64,000 nucleotides of DNA from CAYWVR01 sp964461715 (GTDB lineage Bacteria > Planctomycetota > Phycisphaerae > FEN-1346), in assembly GCA_964461715.1 (NCBI GenBank), contig CAYWVR010000012.1, positions 1 to 64,000 of the forward strand, given 5' to 3'. Position numbers and translations under genes: made by a program. Positions 24,620 to 33,526 of this stretch are shown here, piece by piece. The notes below the pieces were generated by a model. The model saw nothing but the letters and a program-made list of their open reading frames with translations, did not search any database and had not been told where the DNA came from. Each line of letters starts with the position of its first letter. Positions within the stretch are counted from its first letter, which is position 1.

Positions 24620-26533
24620 GTGCGACCCACGCTCCTCCGCGCTTCCCGCGCCCTCGTGCTCCTCGTACCCGCCGCGGCCCTCGTCGCGACGCGGGTCGCC
24701 TCCGCCGCCGAGACCGACCTCGAACACACCACGGGCACCCGCTCGACGTTCGTCCACCGGCTGCCGCTTCTCAATACCGAGGGCGAGCCCATCCGGCCCG
24801 ACGACCCGATCGTCCTGCCCTTTTCGTTCCGAACCTCCTGCACCCAATGCCACGACTACGGCGAGGTGCGCGGCGGGCGGCACTTTAACTACATGGACCC
24901 GCTCGTCCCGCCCGGCCGCCCGGGCCAGCCCTGGTTCGTCACGGACCGGGCCACGGGCACCCAGATCCCCGTCTCCCACCGACCGTGGCCGAACACGTAT
25001 CGGCCCGGCGACCTGGGCATGACCCCCGGGCAGTTCTGCCGCCGCTTCGGCCGCCACCTGCCGGGCGGCGGGGCGGGCGAGGCCACGGACGCCCCCGACC
25101 CCGCCGCCCGATGGCTCGTCTCCGGCAAGCTCGAGATCAACTGCCAGGCCTGCCACAGCGGAAACCCTCAGTACGATCACGTGGCGTGGTTCCTCCAGAT
25201 CTCCGCCGAGAACTTCATGTGGGCCCCCGCCGCCACCACCGACCTCGCCACCGTCACCGGCGCCGCCGCCGGCATGCCCCACTACTACGACCCGTACATG
25301 GGCCCGGAGGACGAGCGACAGGCTCGCACCGCCCCGACGATCGTCTACGACGCCTCGAAGTTCGACGCGAAGGGCCAGGTCTTCTTCGACATCCCGAACC
25401 GCCCGCCTGACACACGATGCTTCTACTGTCACACGAACGTCGAGGTCGGGCCGGACGCCCCCGAGCCCTGGGAGGCCGACGCCGACGTCCACCTCGCCGC
25501 CGGGCTTCACTGTGCCACCTGCCACCGCAACGGTCTCGACCACCTCACGGTCCGCGGCTACGAGGGCGAGGCCGAGAGGGAGAACCGCCCGGACCTGCCG
25601 ACCCTGACCTGTCGCGGCTGCCACCTGGGCGACGAGTCGGCGGCGGCCGGAGCGGGCGCCGCCGGCGGACGGCTCGGCGCGCCGGTCCCGGCCCACCGGG
25701 GCCTCCCGGCCCACCACATCGAAAAACTCTCCTGCACGGCCTGCCACAGCGGCCTCAGGCCCCAGGCGACGACCCGCCGCACCCAGACGAGCCGCGGCCA
25801 CGCACTCGAGTTCCAGGGCCCGCATCGCGCCCCCGACGCCCTGCCCTGGATCCATGAGCCGGTCTTCCTGCGCGACGCGCGAGGCGTGATCGTGCCTCAC
25901 CGCGCCGTCTGGCCGGCGTTCTGGTGCACGGTCGAGGAGGACGGGGCCGTCAAGCCGCTCGCCCCGGAGACGGTCCTCGAGGACGCCCGGGACGCCTTCG
26001 ACGATGCCGCCACCGCGCGGGAGGATGGCCGCCTCTCCGACGCCCGCATCCTCGCGGTGCTCGCGGCCCTTCGGGAAACCGGCCACGGGCCCGAGGTCGG
26101 ATACGTGACGGGCGGCAAGATGCACCGGGCCGAGTCGCGCGGCACGCTGACCGCGTCGGCGCATCCGGCGGGCGCCTTGGTCGGCTGGCCCATCGGGCAC
26201 GACGTGCGGCCGGTGCCCGAGTCGCTCGGGGCGGGCGGATGTACGGATTGCCACGGCACCGGCGCGCCGATCTACTTCGGCGAGGTCGAGGTCCCATCGC
26301 TGACCGAGGGGGCGGACGAGACGCGGCCCATGCACGCGATGCGGGGCGAATCGGAGACCGAGCTGCGGGCGTGGGCCCTCTCCTACACCTTCCGGCCCTA
26401 CTTCAAGATCACCGGCTACGCGGCGATGATCGTCATGGGCGCGGTGCTGGCGTGGTACGGCCTGCGCGCGGTGGGGGCGGTGTCACGCTGGTTCGCCGCC
26501 CGGGCCGCCCGAGGCGAAGGAGACGAGGCATGA
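24620..26533 (+). CDS. Seven-haem c-type cytochrome with C-terminal membrane anchor
   Basis: 637 residues, GTG start. The signal sequence ALVLLVPAAALVATRVASAA is followed by seven CxxCH motifs at about residues 74, 175, 267, 298, 331, 372 and 541, then one membrane helix (about 597-619). The family name is not certain; it resembles the membrane-anchored multihaem cytochromes of respiratory modules. The next gene, a cytochrome b, overlaps it by four bases, so the pair would pass electrons between the quinone pool and the periplasm. The context with a Tat-exported Gfo/Idh protein is unusual. The direction of electron flow cannot be told from the sequence. Confidence 0.9.
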   Translation: MRPTLLRASRALVLLVPAAALVATRVASAAETDLEHTTGTRSTFVHRLPLLNTEGEPIRPDDPIVLPFSFRTSCTQCHDYGEVRGGRHFNYMDPLVPPGRPGQPWFVTDRATGTQIPVSHRPWPNTYRPGDLGMTPGQFCRRFGRHLPGGGAGEATDAPDPAARWLVSGKLEINCQACHSGNPQYDHVAWFLQISAENFMWAPAATTDLATVTGAAAGMPHYYDPYMGPEDERQARTAPTIVYDASKFDAKGQVFFDIPNRPPDTRCFYCHTNVEVGPDAPEPWEADADVHLAAGLHCATCHRNGLDHLTVRGYEGEAERENRPDLPTLTCRGCHLGDESAAAGAGAAGGRLGAPVPAHRGLPAHHIEKLSCTACHSGLRPQATTRRTQTSRGHALEFQGPHRAPDALPWIHEPVFLRDARGVIVPHRAVWPAFWCTVEEDGAVKPLAPETVLEDARDAFDDAATAREDGRLSDARILAVLAALRETGHGPEVGYVTGGKMHRAESRGTLTASAHPAGALVGWPIGHDVRPVPESLGAGGCTDCHGTGAPIYFGEVEVPSLTEGADETRPMHAMRGESETELRAWALSYTFRPYFKITGYAAMIVMGAVLAWYGLRAVGAVSRWFAARAARGEGDEA

Positions 26534-27219
26534 GCGCCTTTCGATGGGCCACCTTTCTCGCCCCGGCCGTCGCCGCGATCCTTTGCCTGCTGCACCTGGT
26601 TGTGGCCCGCCCGCGACGCGGCGCGCCGCCGACCGACGACCGCACGCTCCGCCGCTACAGTGGCTGGGAGCGGCTGGCGCACGCGGCGACGATGCTGGGC
26701 TTTCTGCTGCTGGCGGCGACGGGGTTCTGGCCGGTCCTCGTGGGCGAGCGCCTCTCGGGGTGGCTCCTGATGATCCACACGGGGCTCTCGCCGCTCTTCT
26801 TTCTGGGTCTCCTGGCCGGCCTGCTGACGTGGGCCCATGACAACCGGTTCGCGGCCCGCGACGGGCGATGGATGCGGACGTGCCCGAGGGTCCGGGCCGC
26901 CGACGGCGCCCCCGCGGGACGTTTCGACGCGGGCCAGAAGCTCTACTTCTGGATCGCCGGTGTCTCCGGGTTCGTGCTCCTCGGCACGATGATGCTCGCC
27001 ATGGTCGACCTTTTCGGCCCGCCGGGCCAGGTGCTCCTCTACCAGGTCCACCGTTGGACGGCCCTGGTGCTGGTGGTGGCGACGCTCGTCCACGCGTATC
27101 GCACAGCGGTCGCGAAGCCGGGCGGATGGGCGGCGATCGTCGGCGGGCGCGTCTCGGAGGCGTGGCGTACGCGGTATCATCCCGACGCCCCGGCCCCGCG
27201 GACGCGGCCGGACGCCTGA
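26530..27219 (+). CDS. Cytochrome b561/formate-dehydrogenase-gamma-like membrane protein
   Basis: 229 residues with four to five helices. Histidines suited to bind two b haems occur in ERLAHAATMLGFLLLAATG, LLMIHTGLSPLFFLGLLAGL, LLTWAHDN and LLYQVHRWTALVLVVATLVHAY. This arrangement is that of the cytochrome b subunits of formate dehydrogenase and Ni-Fe hydrogenase, which exchange electrons with quinone. The ATGA overlap with the heptahaem cytochrome gene indicates a stoichiometric complex. Its stop overlaps the ATG of the glycosyltransferase gene by one base. Confidence 0.85.
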   Translation: MSAFRWATFLAPAVAAILCLLHLVVARPRRGAPPTDDRTLRRYSGWERLAHAATMLGFLLLAATGFWPVLVGERLSGWLLMIHTGLSPLFFLGLLAGLLTWAHDNRFAARDGRWMRTCPRVRAADGAPAGRFDAGQKLYFWIAGVSGFVLLGTMMLAMVDLFGPPGQVLLYQVHRWTALVLVVATLVHAYRTAVAKPGGWAAIVGGRVSEAWRTRYHPDAPAPRTRPDA

Positions 27220-27947
27220 TGGATCTCTCGATCGTGATCCCGGCCTTCAACGAGGCCGCCAAGATCGAGCGCGACGTGCTCGCCGCCGAGGCGTTCCTGG
27301 CGGGCGAGGCCCTCGAGGGCGAGATTCTCGTCGTCGACGACGGCAGCGACGACGCCACCTGCGAGGCCGCCTGCGCCGTCGGGCTGCGGCCCGGCACGCG
27401 CCTTCGCGTCCTTCGGTTCGAACGCCACGCCGGCAAGGGCCGCGCCGTGCGCGAGGGCATGCTCCGCACCGAGGGCCGGATCGTCATGTTCGCCGACGCG
27501 GGGCTCTGCGTCCCGTTCGACAACGCGCTTCGCGGCATGAAGCTGATCGAGGGCGGCCCGTGCGAGATCGCCCACGGCTCCCGCAAGCTCGCCTCCAGCC
27601 TCATCACCCTCCCCCAGCCCTTCTACCGCCGCGCGATCTCGAAGCTCTTCCGGGCGGTGGTCCACGCGGTCATGGGCATCCCCTGGCGCCTGACGGACAC
27701 ACAGTGCGGGTTCAAGCTGTACCGCGGGGACGTGGGCCGCGAGCTCTACGCGGCGACCCGCTCCGACGGGTTCGTCTTCGACGTGGAAGTGCTGTTGCGG
27801 GCCCTGCGGCGCGGGTACCGCGTCAAGGAGTTTCCCGTCGAGTGGTGCTGCGACATCGACTCGCGCCTCCACCCCGCCCGAAGCGCCGCCGCGATCCTCA
27901 AGGACCTCGTCGAGATTCGCCTTCGGCTGGGGCGCGAGCGGCCTTGA
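27219..27947 (+). CDS. Family 2 glycosyltransferase (dolichyl-phosphate glucosyltransferase-like)
   Basis: 242 residues. GT-A fold: LSIVIPAFNEAAKIERD, EILVVDDGSDDATCE, RHAGKGRAVREGMLRTEG, IVMFADAGLCVPFDN (DxD replaced by DAG), then LTDTQCGFKLYRGD and FDVEVLLRALRRGYRVKEFP. This pattern is typical of transferases that load glucose or similar sugars on polyprenyl phosphate. No membrane helix is obvious, although the C-terminus is amphipathic. Translational coupling to the cytochrome b gene is probably only operon packing. It converges on apbE with a 4-base gap. Confidence 0.88.
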   Translation: MDLSIVIPAFNEAAKIERDVLAAEAFLAGEALEGEILVVDDGSDDATCEAACAVGLRPGTRLRVLRFERHAGKGRAVREGMLRTEGRIVMFADAGLCVPFDNALRGMKLIEGGPCEIAHGSRKLASSLITLPQPFYRRAISKLFRAVVHAVMGIPWRLTDTQCGFKLYRGDVGRELYAATRSDGFVFDVEVLLRALRRGYRVKEFPVEWCCDIDSRLHPARSAAAILKDLVEIRLRLGRERP

Positions 27948-27951
27948 GGCG

Positions 27952-28842
27952 TCACGTTCCATACGCAAGCAGGCGTCTATCGTTCTCCGTTGCCAGCATC
28001 GCGCTCACCTCCCGGTGGGCTTGGCAATAGGCCGCCACCTCCTCGGGCGCCATGACGAGAAACGCCGTGGCGAGGGCGTCGCTCTCGGCCGCCGAGGGGC
28101 CCGCCGCCCACGCGCCCCGGCGATCGAGCGCGGGCCGCCCCGTGCGCGGGTCGAAGACGTGCGGTCGCGCGGCCTCCGGGCCGGACCCGCTGAAGGCCCG
28201 GTCGCGGAGGTGGATTGGCGGAGGCGCGTCGCCCTCCTGCGCCGGGCCGCCCGCCCGCGCGGGCCACGCCGACCCGTCCGCCCGCGTCCCGACCGCGAGC
28301 ACCGTGCTCCGCCCCGCCGAAAGGAACGCCCGCCCCACGTCCCAGTCCCCGAGCACCGCCGCCGCGCGGTCGAGCGCGAAGCCCTTGCCGATCGCGCCCG
28401 GGTCCACCGTCACCCCGGCCCGCCGCACGGTCACCGTCCGGGCCGCCTCGTCGACGACGAGCCACTCCATGCCCACCCGCGCCCGGGCCGCGCGCAGCGC
28501 TTCCGGCGCGGGCTCCCGCAGCCGCCCGTCCGGCCCGCGCCAGACCTCCCGGAGCGGCCCGACCGTCACGTCGAACGCCCCGTCGGTCTCCCGCCAGAGG
28601 CGCTCGGCGATCGCGAGACACCGAACCGTGGCCTCCTCGGCGACAAGCGTCTCGCCCGAGCCGAGCCGTGCGATGCGGGCCACGTCGCCCGTCGCAATGA
28701 ACCGCGACAGGGTCGCTTCGAGGCGGTCGACCTCCTCCACGGCGGCCCGGGCGGCCCGGGCGGCATAGGGGTCGTCCTCGCCCTCGATGAGGACCTCGAA
28801 GGCCGTGCCCATCGCACGGTGCGCAGTCCGGTGGAGGGTCAC
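27952..28842 (-). CDS. apbE: ApbE-like FAD:protein FMN transferase
   Basis: 296 residues, GTG start overlapping the upstream stop (GTGA) with GGGAGG before it. ApbE landmarks: MGTAFEVLIEGED near the N-terminus, VDRLEATLSRFIATGDVARI, GAFDVTVGPLREVW, VDPGAIGKGFALDRAAAVL, PHVFDPRTGRPA and the magnesium/FAD-binding SAAESDALATAFLVM. The usual GGD of this region reads SAGRSTVLAVG, so activity or metal use may be altered. ApbE attaches FMN to threonine of secreted flavoproteins. No lipobox or signal is seen, so this copy may be cytosolic or start further upstream. No FMN-acceptor gene is seen close by. Confidence 0.85.
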   Translation of the reverse strand: MTLHRTAHRAMGTAFEVLIEGEDDPYAARAARAAVEEVDRLEATLSRFIATGDVARIARLGSGETLVAEEATVRCLAIAERLWRETDGAFDVTVGPLREVWRGPDGRLREPAPEALRAARARVGMEWLVVDEAARTVTVRRAGVTVDPGAIGKGFALDRAAAVLGDWDVGRAFLSAGRSTVLAVGTRADGSAWPARAGGPAQEGDAPPPIHLRDRAFSGSGPEAARPHVFDPRTGRPALDRRGAWAAGPSAAESDALATAFLVMAPEEVAAYCQAHREVSAMLATENDRRLLAYGT

Positions 28843-30410
28843 GGGCCGCCCTCCCCCGCCGGCGGGCCGCCGCGCGCCTCCATGAACCGGTCCCAGAGGT
28901 CCCGCTCGACCCGGAGCTCCAGCAGCACCCCCGGCCGCAAGGCGAAGAGGCCCGTCTGATCGTCGCCGCGCGCCCGGGCCGCCACCTCCGCGGAGACCTC
29001 CGCCTGGACGATGAGGATCGGGGCGTCGGGCCGCGCCGGCACCTCCCTCCACCACCCCGTCCGCGACCAGCCGCGCAGGTACCAGGGCAGCGGCCAGTAG
29101 TTTCCGGGGACGATGGTCTGGACGGGCGTTGCGCGGCCGGCGGGAGCGACCGCGGCCAGCGCCTCCAGGCGCGCCAGGAGTCGCTCGACCATGGGCGAGG
29201 TATGGGCATAGGCGTACGGGTTCCGCGGGTCGGCGAAGAACCGCCGGTCGAAGCTCGCCGCGTGGGCCTGCCACGCCAGATGCGCGACCCCCGCCGCCAG
29301 AAGCACAAGGACGGCGGCCTTGGCGGTGTGCGGCCGGGCCCACCGCACAAGGGCCGCGCCCCCGACGCCCGCCAGGAGGGCCATCCCCGCGAGGAACGTC
29401 AGGGCGCACCACGGCGTCTTGTACGGGACGATCGCATAGGCCGCCGTCGTCACGATCGTAAACGCCGCCACCCCGCGCACGAACGGGACGCTCGCGCGGC
29501 CGACCTTCCCCGCCGCCGCCGCCCCCGTCCCGACGGCGGCCAGGGCGAGAACGAGGCCCTCCGTCCAGTGCGGCCCGGGGCCGTCGTGGAAGTACGCGAG
29601 CCGCGCCAGGTACCAGTGCCAGGGGTGGTCGTGAAGACCCGCGCCGCCGGCCCGCTCCGTCGCATAGTAGACGTACGCCAGGAACGCGTCGGCGAGGCCC
29701 TTCGGGTTCGTCAGGAACGAGCTGAAGAAGAGGAGCCACACGGCGGCGAACGCCCCGAGCGCAAGGGCCACGTGCCGGGCCCGCACGCGGACGCCCCCTT
29801 TCCCGCCCCCCCGCGCCGCCGCCAGGCCCGCGGCCATTCCCGGCAGCGCGAGGACCCACGTCTCCTTCGTCGCGAACGCCAGACCCAGCATCGCGCCGCC
29901 CGCCGCCGCCCACGCCGCGGCGCGCTTGTCCGTCGTGGCTTTCGCATATCTCCACGCCGAGGCGATCGCCCCGAGCGTGAAGACCACGAGCATCACCTCC
30001 TGGATGTAGTAGCGGCTGTAGTAGACCATCGCGGGACTCGCGGCGAGGAGGATGGCCGCCCCGACCGTCGCCGGCCGCCCGAGCCCGTCGGCCATGGCCA
30101 GGACGAGAAGCACCAGGGCCACGCCGAACAGCGCCGGAACGACGCGATAGGCCGCCTCGGTCGTCTCCGCGAAGTCCTCCGCCCCGCTCGCGGCCAGCGC
30201 GCCCAGAGCGGCGTAGTAGAGGGTGGGTCCGTGGTTATCGTGGGGATCGTACGTGTAGATGCCGAGATCATACAGGGTCCCGGTCTTGACGAACTGGTTC
30301 CCCTCGTCGGGATGGGGCGGCCGCCGCCCGAGGTCCGGCAGCCTCAGGGACGCCGCCCCGGCCACCGCGACCCCGACGCACGCCGCCAGCGCCAGCGTCG
30401 CTCGCGTCAT
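28839..30410 (-). CDS. Polytopic membrane glycosyltransferase-like protein (TIGR03663/Agl23-like, GT39 superfamily)
   Basis: 523 residues with about eleven membrane segments in the first 400. The first extracytoplasmic loop has LGRRPPHPDEGNQFVKTGTL, the DE pair that serves as catalytic centre in polyprenyl-sugar-using GT-C enzymes, followed by YTYDPHDNHGPTLYYAALG, the typical TIGR03663 signature. It probably transfers a sugar from a polyprenyl carrier to protein, lipid or glycan outside the cytoplasm, a possible partner of the family 2 transferase at 27219. It overlaps the discoidin lipoprotein gene at its 5' end (ATGA) and apbE at its 3' end. Confidence 0.88.
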   Translation of the reverse strand: MTRATLALAACVGVAVAGAASLRLPDLGRRPPHPDEGNQFVKTGTLYDLGIYTYDPHDNHGPTLYYAALGALAASGAEDFAETTEAAYRVVPALFGVALVLLVLAMADGLGRPATVGAAILLAASPAMVYYSRYYIQEVMLVVFTLGAIASAWRYAKATTDKRAAAWAAAGGAMLGLAFATKETWVLALPGMAAGLAAARGGGKGGVRVRARHVALALGAFAAVWLLFFSSFLTNPKGLADAFLAYVYYATERAGGAGLHDHPWHWYLARLAYFHDGPGPHWTEGLVLALAAVGTGAAAAGKVGRASVPFVRGVAAFTIVTTAAYAIVPYKTPWCALTFLAGMALLAGVGGAALVRWARPHTAKAAVLVLLAAGVAHLAWQAHAASFDRRFFADPRNPYAYAHTSPMVERLLARLEALAAVAPAGRATPVQTIVPGNYWPLPWYLRGWSRTGWWREVPARPDAPILIVQAEVSAEVAARARGDDQTGLFALRPGVLLELRVERDLWDRFMEARGGPPAGEGGP

Positions 30411-31285
30411 TCGACCGGTTTGCCGACCACCTCCACCTCGATGTAATGGTTCATCTCGTTGGAGGTGCTCCCGTTCGAGTGGAGCCGCACGTACCGGGCC
30501 GGGACGCCGTCGACCGGGATCAGGCGGCCCTCGTACGTCTCCAGGTACTCGGCGTCCGAACCGATGCCCAGGCCCGCCGTATTGTCGTAATCGTTATTGT
30601 AGACGGTCCGCACGTTCTCGATGAAGTCCGGGTCGTCGGCCACCTGGACCACCACGTCGTAGTACACGCGGCCCTCGCCGTGGAAGTGCCAGAGAAGGAT
30701 GGCATGCAGGGCATAGGTCTCCTTCAAATCGATCTGGACCCATTGCACGCCCGGCCCGAGCTCGACGTAGCTGCCCTCGGTGCCCTCCTTGTCGCCGTCG
30801 GTCACCATCTTCAGCTCGCCGATGATCGGCTCCGGGTCGCTGGCCGTGACGGGCTTGCCGGCCGCGACGTTCGTCGACCCCTTCGGGACGTGGAACGGAG
30901 GGCGCGGTTTGCCGGAGGGCTTCTCGCGGTGCTCGTTGAACTTGATGTTCTTGGGCGTGCCCTGGAACTGGGGGCGCGGCAGGTCGATCTTGAGGGGGGC
31001 GTAGTCGGGGTCGTCGGCCCGGGGATCGGGCGGCGGGGGCGGTTCCTCGGCGGCCGCCTCGCCTTCGCCCTCGGCCGGCGCCTGGCCCTCTTCCTCGGCC
31101 GGTTCCTCGGCCTCGCCGGGCTCTTCGGCGGGCGTCGCCTCCTCGGACGCGGCTTCGGGCGTCGCTTGCTCGGCGGGCGTCACCTTCTCAGGCGCCGGCG
31201 CCTCGCTCTTGCACCCGGCCCCGGCCAGGATCAGGCCCGCCAGGGCCATCGCCCCGATCACCATCCACGCGTGCATCGTCTTCAT
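30407..31285 (-). CDS. Discoidin-like (F5/8 type C) lipoprotein
   Basis: 292 residues. Signal and probable lipobox MVIGAMALAGLILAGAGCKS, a Pro/Glu/Ala-rich linker (about 30-90), then a beta-sandwich with STNVAAGKPVTASDPEPI, GPGVQWVQIDLKETYALHAI, YYDVVVQVADDPDF and VPARYVRLHSNGSTSNEM, the jelly-roll pattern of discoidin carbohydrate-binding domains. Likely anchored to the membrane and binding glycans. The start at 31285 follows TAGGAG. First gene of the minus-strand unit with the membrane glycosyltransferase and apbE. Confidence 0.85.
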   Translation of the reverse strand: MKTMHAWMVIGAMALAGLILAGAGCKSEAPAPEKVTPAEQATPEAASEEATPAEEPGEAEEPAEEEGQAPAEGEGEAAAEEPPPPPDPRADDPDYAPLKIDLPRPQFQGTPKNIKFNEHREKPSGKPRPPFHVPKGSTNVAAGKPVTASDPEPIIGELKMVTDGDKEGTEGSYVELGPGVQWVQIDLKETYALHAILLWHFHGEGRVYYDVVVQVADDPDFIENVRTVYNNDYDNTAGLGIGSDAEYLETYEGRLIPVDGVPARYVRLHSNGSTSNEMNHYIEVEVVGKPVE

Positions 31286-31439
31286 GGCCGTGCGGCTCCT
31301 ACCCATGCCCTTCGGTTCCGTCTCCATTCGATGCCGGACCGTGCACCCCTCGGGGTCCCGGTCCCCTCGGGTGCTGAAACCCCTGCCGGGACCGTCCGGT
31401 CCCGCCCGAACCGCCCTCGGCGGAAACCGCCGGGCGAAG

Positions 31440-31643
31440 CTACCACTTGGACCTGTAGAGCTCAATATACCCGCATCCCTCGCAGGCCCGCGCCCGGACG
31501 CGTTTCTTGAGGGAGAGGAGGGAGGCGTCGGCGGCCTTGAAGCGGATGTCCCAGAAGACCCCCGCCGGATACAGCGTCCCCTTCTCCCACCCCTGTGCCC
31601 CGCACTTCGGGCACCCACCGGGCGTGTGTATGGATTCGGCCAT
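31440..31643 (-). CDS. Small zinc-ribbon protein
   Basis: 67 residues. Two CxxC pairs, GGCPKCGAQGW near the N-terminus and ARACEGCGYIELYRSKW at the end, separated by about 45 residues, form a zinc ribbon of the DUF-type small nucleic-acid- or cofactor-binding proteins. No other domain. ATG at 31643 is preceded by a G-rich stretch; a longer frame upstream to 31829 has no family resemblance. It is on the same strand as the lipoprotein gene 154 bases away; function unknown. Confidence 0.6.
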   Translation of the reverse strand: MAESIHTPGGCPKCGAQGWEKGTLYPAGVFWDIRFKAADASLLSLKKRVRARACEGCGYIELYRSKW

Positions 31644-31863
31644 CCTGGTCCCCCCGCGTCCTGTTTTCGATACCCATACCGCCGGGCCGCCGCAGTGTAC
31701 CCGCGCAACACGGGTGCAGGCAAGACAAGACTTCGCCGCGGCGAGCCCGGCAAAGGACGCATGGCCATACCAAGCCGAAATAACCCCGGGTCTCGGTTCT
31801 CGCTCTGTCGCACACGCGCACGCTCTCAACGGATGTGCGTCACGCAGCGCTGCCCGGAGCCGG

Positions 31864-31986
31864 CAAGTTCGGGCAAAAGGGGGGCAAAAGGTGCGAGAAG
31901 TACCCCACTACCCCCCCGCTACCCCCCGAAAAGTCGCAAAAAGTGTGTCGTTTAGGGATAAACCGTTTCACGAATCCCGCCAAACG
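31864..31986 (-). repeat. Dispersed 123-bp intergenic repeat, copy B
   Basis: Inverted partner of 2483-2605, of the same length. The 37-base core lies at 31927-31963. The central palindrome is degenerate here (GATAAACCGTTTCAC, 31957-31971, read on the plus strand). A TATACT at 31987-31992, just outside the repeat, could be a -10 box for serS, whose ATG is 169 bases below the repeat. The surrounding gap, 31644-32154, has no other recognisable feature. Confidence 0.85.
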
Positions 31987-32154
31987 TATACTCCGGGATA
32001 CGGCGCGATCCTGAAGTAAACAGGCGCGGGCGGGGCGGCCGGAGGGGGCGGCGGCGCGGCGCAGGCGGCCGGGGAAATCCGGCGCATCCTGAAACCCTTG
32101 CATCGCACCCATCGGCCCGGCACAATGGGCCCGAACCCGGGAGGCGAGACCCCA

Positions 32155-33435
32155 ATGCTGGACCTGGACACGATCCGCGAACGGAGCGAGGAAGTCCGCC
32201 AGAACCTCGAACAACGCCACGTGGAGGCGGACGTCGACCAGGTCCTCAACCTGGCGGACGCGCGGTCCGCCCTCATCGTCGAGGCGGACGGCCTCCGCAG
32301 GCGCCGCAACGAAATCAATGCCCGGATTCCCAAGGCCGCACCCGACGAGCGGCAGGCCCTCGTGGCCGAATCGGGCGAGCTGAAGGCGAAAATCGCGGAC
32401 CTCGAAACCCGCCTGGAGGCCGCGGAGGCGGCCCTGCGGGAGGAGCAGGCCAAAATCCCGAACCTCACGCACCCCGACGCCCCCGTCGGCCGCGACGACA
32501 CCGAGAACCGCGAGATTCGCCGCTGGGGTGCGCCGCCCGAGTTCGACTTCGAGCCGAAGGATCACGTCGCCCTCGGCGAGCGGCTCGATCTTCTGGACTT
32601 CGACGGCGGCACGAAGGTGGCCGGGTCGAACTTCTACTTCCTCAAGAACGAGGCGGTTCTGCTGGAGCTGGCGCTGGCGCGGTTCGCGATGCAAAAGCTT
32701 GCGGAGGAAGGGTTTACGCTCCACACGACACCGGACCTGGCGAAGATGCGGGTGCTGGACGGCTGCGGCTTCAATCCCCGGGGCGAGGAGACCCAGATTT
32801 ACCGCGTGGAGGGGTTCGACCTGGGCCTGATTGCCACGGCGGAGATCACGCTCGGGGGGTTGATGATGGACGAAATTCTCCCCGACGAGGCGTTGCCGGC
32901 GAAATTGGGGGGCCTCAGCCACTGTTTCCGGGTCGAGGCGGGGGCCTACGGGCGGGCCGGCCGGGGCCTCTATCGCGTGCACCAGTTTACGAAGGTCGAA
33001 ATGTTTGCGTTCACGCGGCCGGAGGAATCCGACGCGATGCACCACGAGATGTTGCGGATCGAGGAGGAGCTCTACCAGGCGTTGGGGCTCCCGTATCGCG
33101 TGGTGGACGTCTGCACGGGCGACCTGGGCGGCCCGGCGTATCGCAAGTTCGACATTGAGGCATGGATGCCCGGGCGCGGCGAGGGGGGCGCGTACGGAGA
33201 AATTACCTCCACCTCCAACTGCACGGATTATCAGGCCCGCCGACTGGGCATCCGCTTTCGTCGCGAACAGGGCAAAAAGCCGGAGCTCGTCCACACCTTG
33301 AACGGCACCGCCATCGCCATGTCGCGGACGCTGGTGGCGCTGTTGGAGAACGGGCAGCAGCCGGACGGGTCGGTGGCGGTGCCGGAGGCGCTGCGGCCCA
33401 TGACGGGGTTCGAGCGGATCGGGCCGCACGCGTAG
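32155..33435 (+). CDS. serS: Seryl-tRNA synthetase
   Basis: 426 residues, normal for bacterial SerRS. The N-terminal tRNA-binding coiled coil (about 1-105: LDLDTIRERSEEVRQNLEQR ... EEQAKIPNLTHPDAPVG) is followed by the class II core with motif 2 (SHCFRVEAGAYGRAGRGLYR, HQFTKVEMF) and motif 3 (NGTAIAMSRTLVALLENGQQ). It charges serine to tRNA-Ser in the cytosol. The start ATG 32155 follows GGGAGGCGAGA; an upstream in-frame ATG at 32098 would add 19 unrelated residues. It stands alone, with repeat copy B upstream. Confidence 0.97.
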   Translation: MLDLDTIRERSEEVRQNLEQRHVEADVDQVLNLADARSALIVEADGLRRRRNEINARIPKAAPDERQALVAESGELKAKIADLETRLEAAEAALREEQAKIPNLTHPDAPVGRDDTENREIRRWGAPPEFDFEPKDHVALGERLDLLDFDGGTKVAGSNFYFLKNEAVLLELALARFAMQKLAEEGFTLHTTPDLAKMRVLDGCGFNPRGEETQIYRVEGFDLGLIATAEITLGGLMMDEILPDEALPAKLGGLSHCFRVEAGAYGRAGRGLYRVHQFTKVEMFAFTRPEESDAMHHEMLRIEEELYQALGLPYRVVDVCTGDLGGPAYRKFDIEAWMPGRGEGGAYGEITSTSNCTDYQARRLGIRFRREQGKKPELVHTLNGTAIAMSRTLVALLENGQQPDGSVAVPEALRPMTGFERIGPHA

Positions 33436-33450
33436 CATCCTAAACGCCGC

Positions 33451-33480
33451 TTGCGTCGGGGCTTGCGTACGTGCTAGAGT
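33451..33480 (+). promoter_or_regulatory. Predicted promoter for the sensor kinase unit
   Basis: TTGCGT (33451-33456) and TAGAGT (33475-33480) are separated by 18 bases, in the 91-base gap after serS, giving a start near 33487 about 40 bases before the first gene. Both boxes are close to the sigma-70 consensus, but there is no other support. Confidence 0.4.
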
Positions 33481-33526
33481 TGATGCTGGAAGGGCCTGAG
33501 GGTGCCCGGACGCAGGGGGGTGGGCC

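Noticed and set aside
22997..26335. 1112-codon minus-strand frame opposite the Gfo/Idh and cytochrome genes
   Set aside because: Mirrors the plus-strand codons; the plus strand has seven CxxCH motifs and a Tat dehydrogenase.
27415..27430. GGTTCGAAC, resembling a tRNA T-loop
   Set aside because: It lies inside the family 2 glycosyltransferase gene and no cloverleaf can be built around it.
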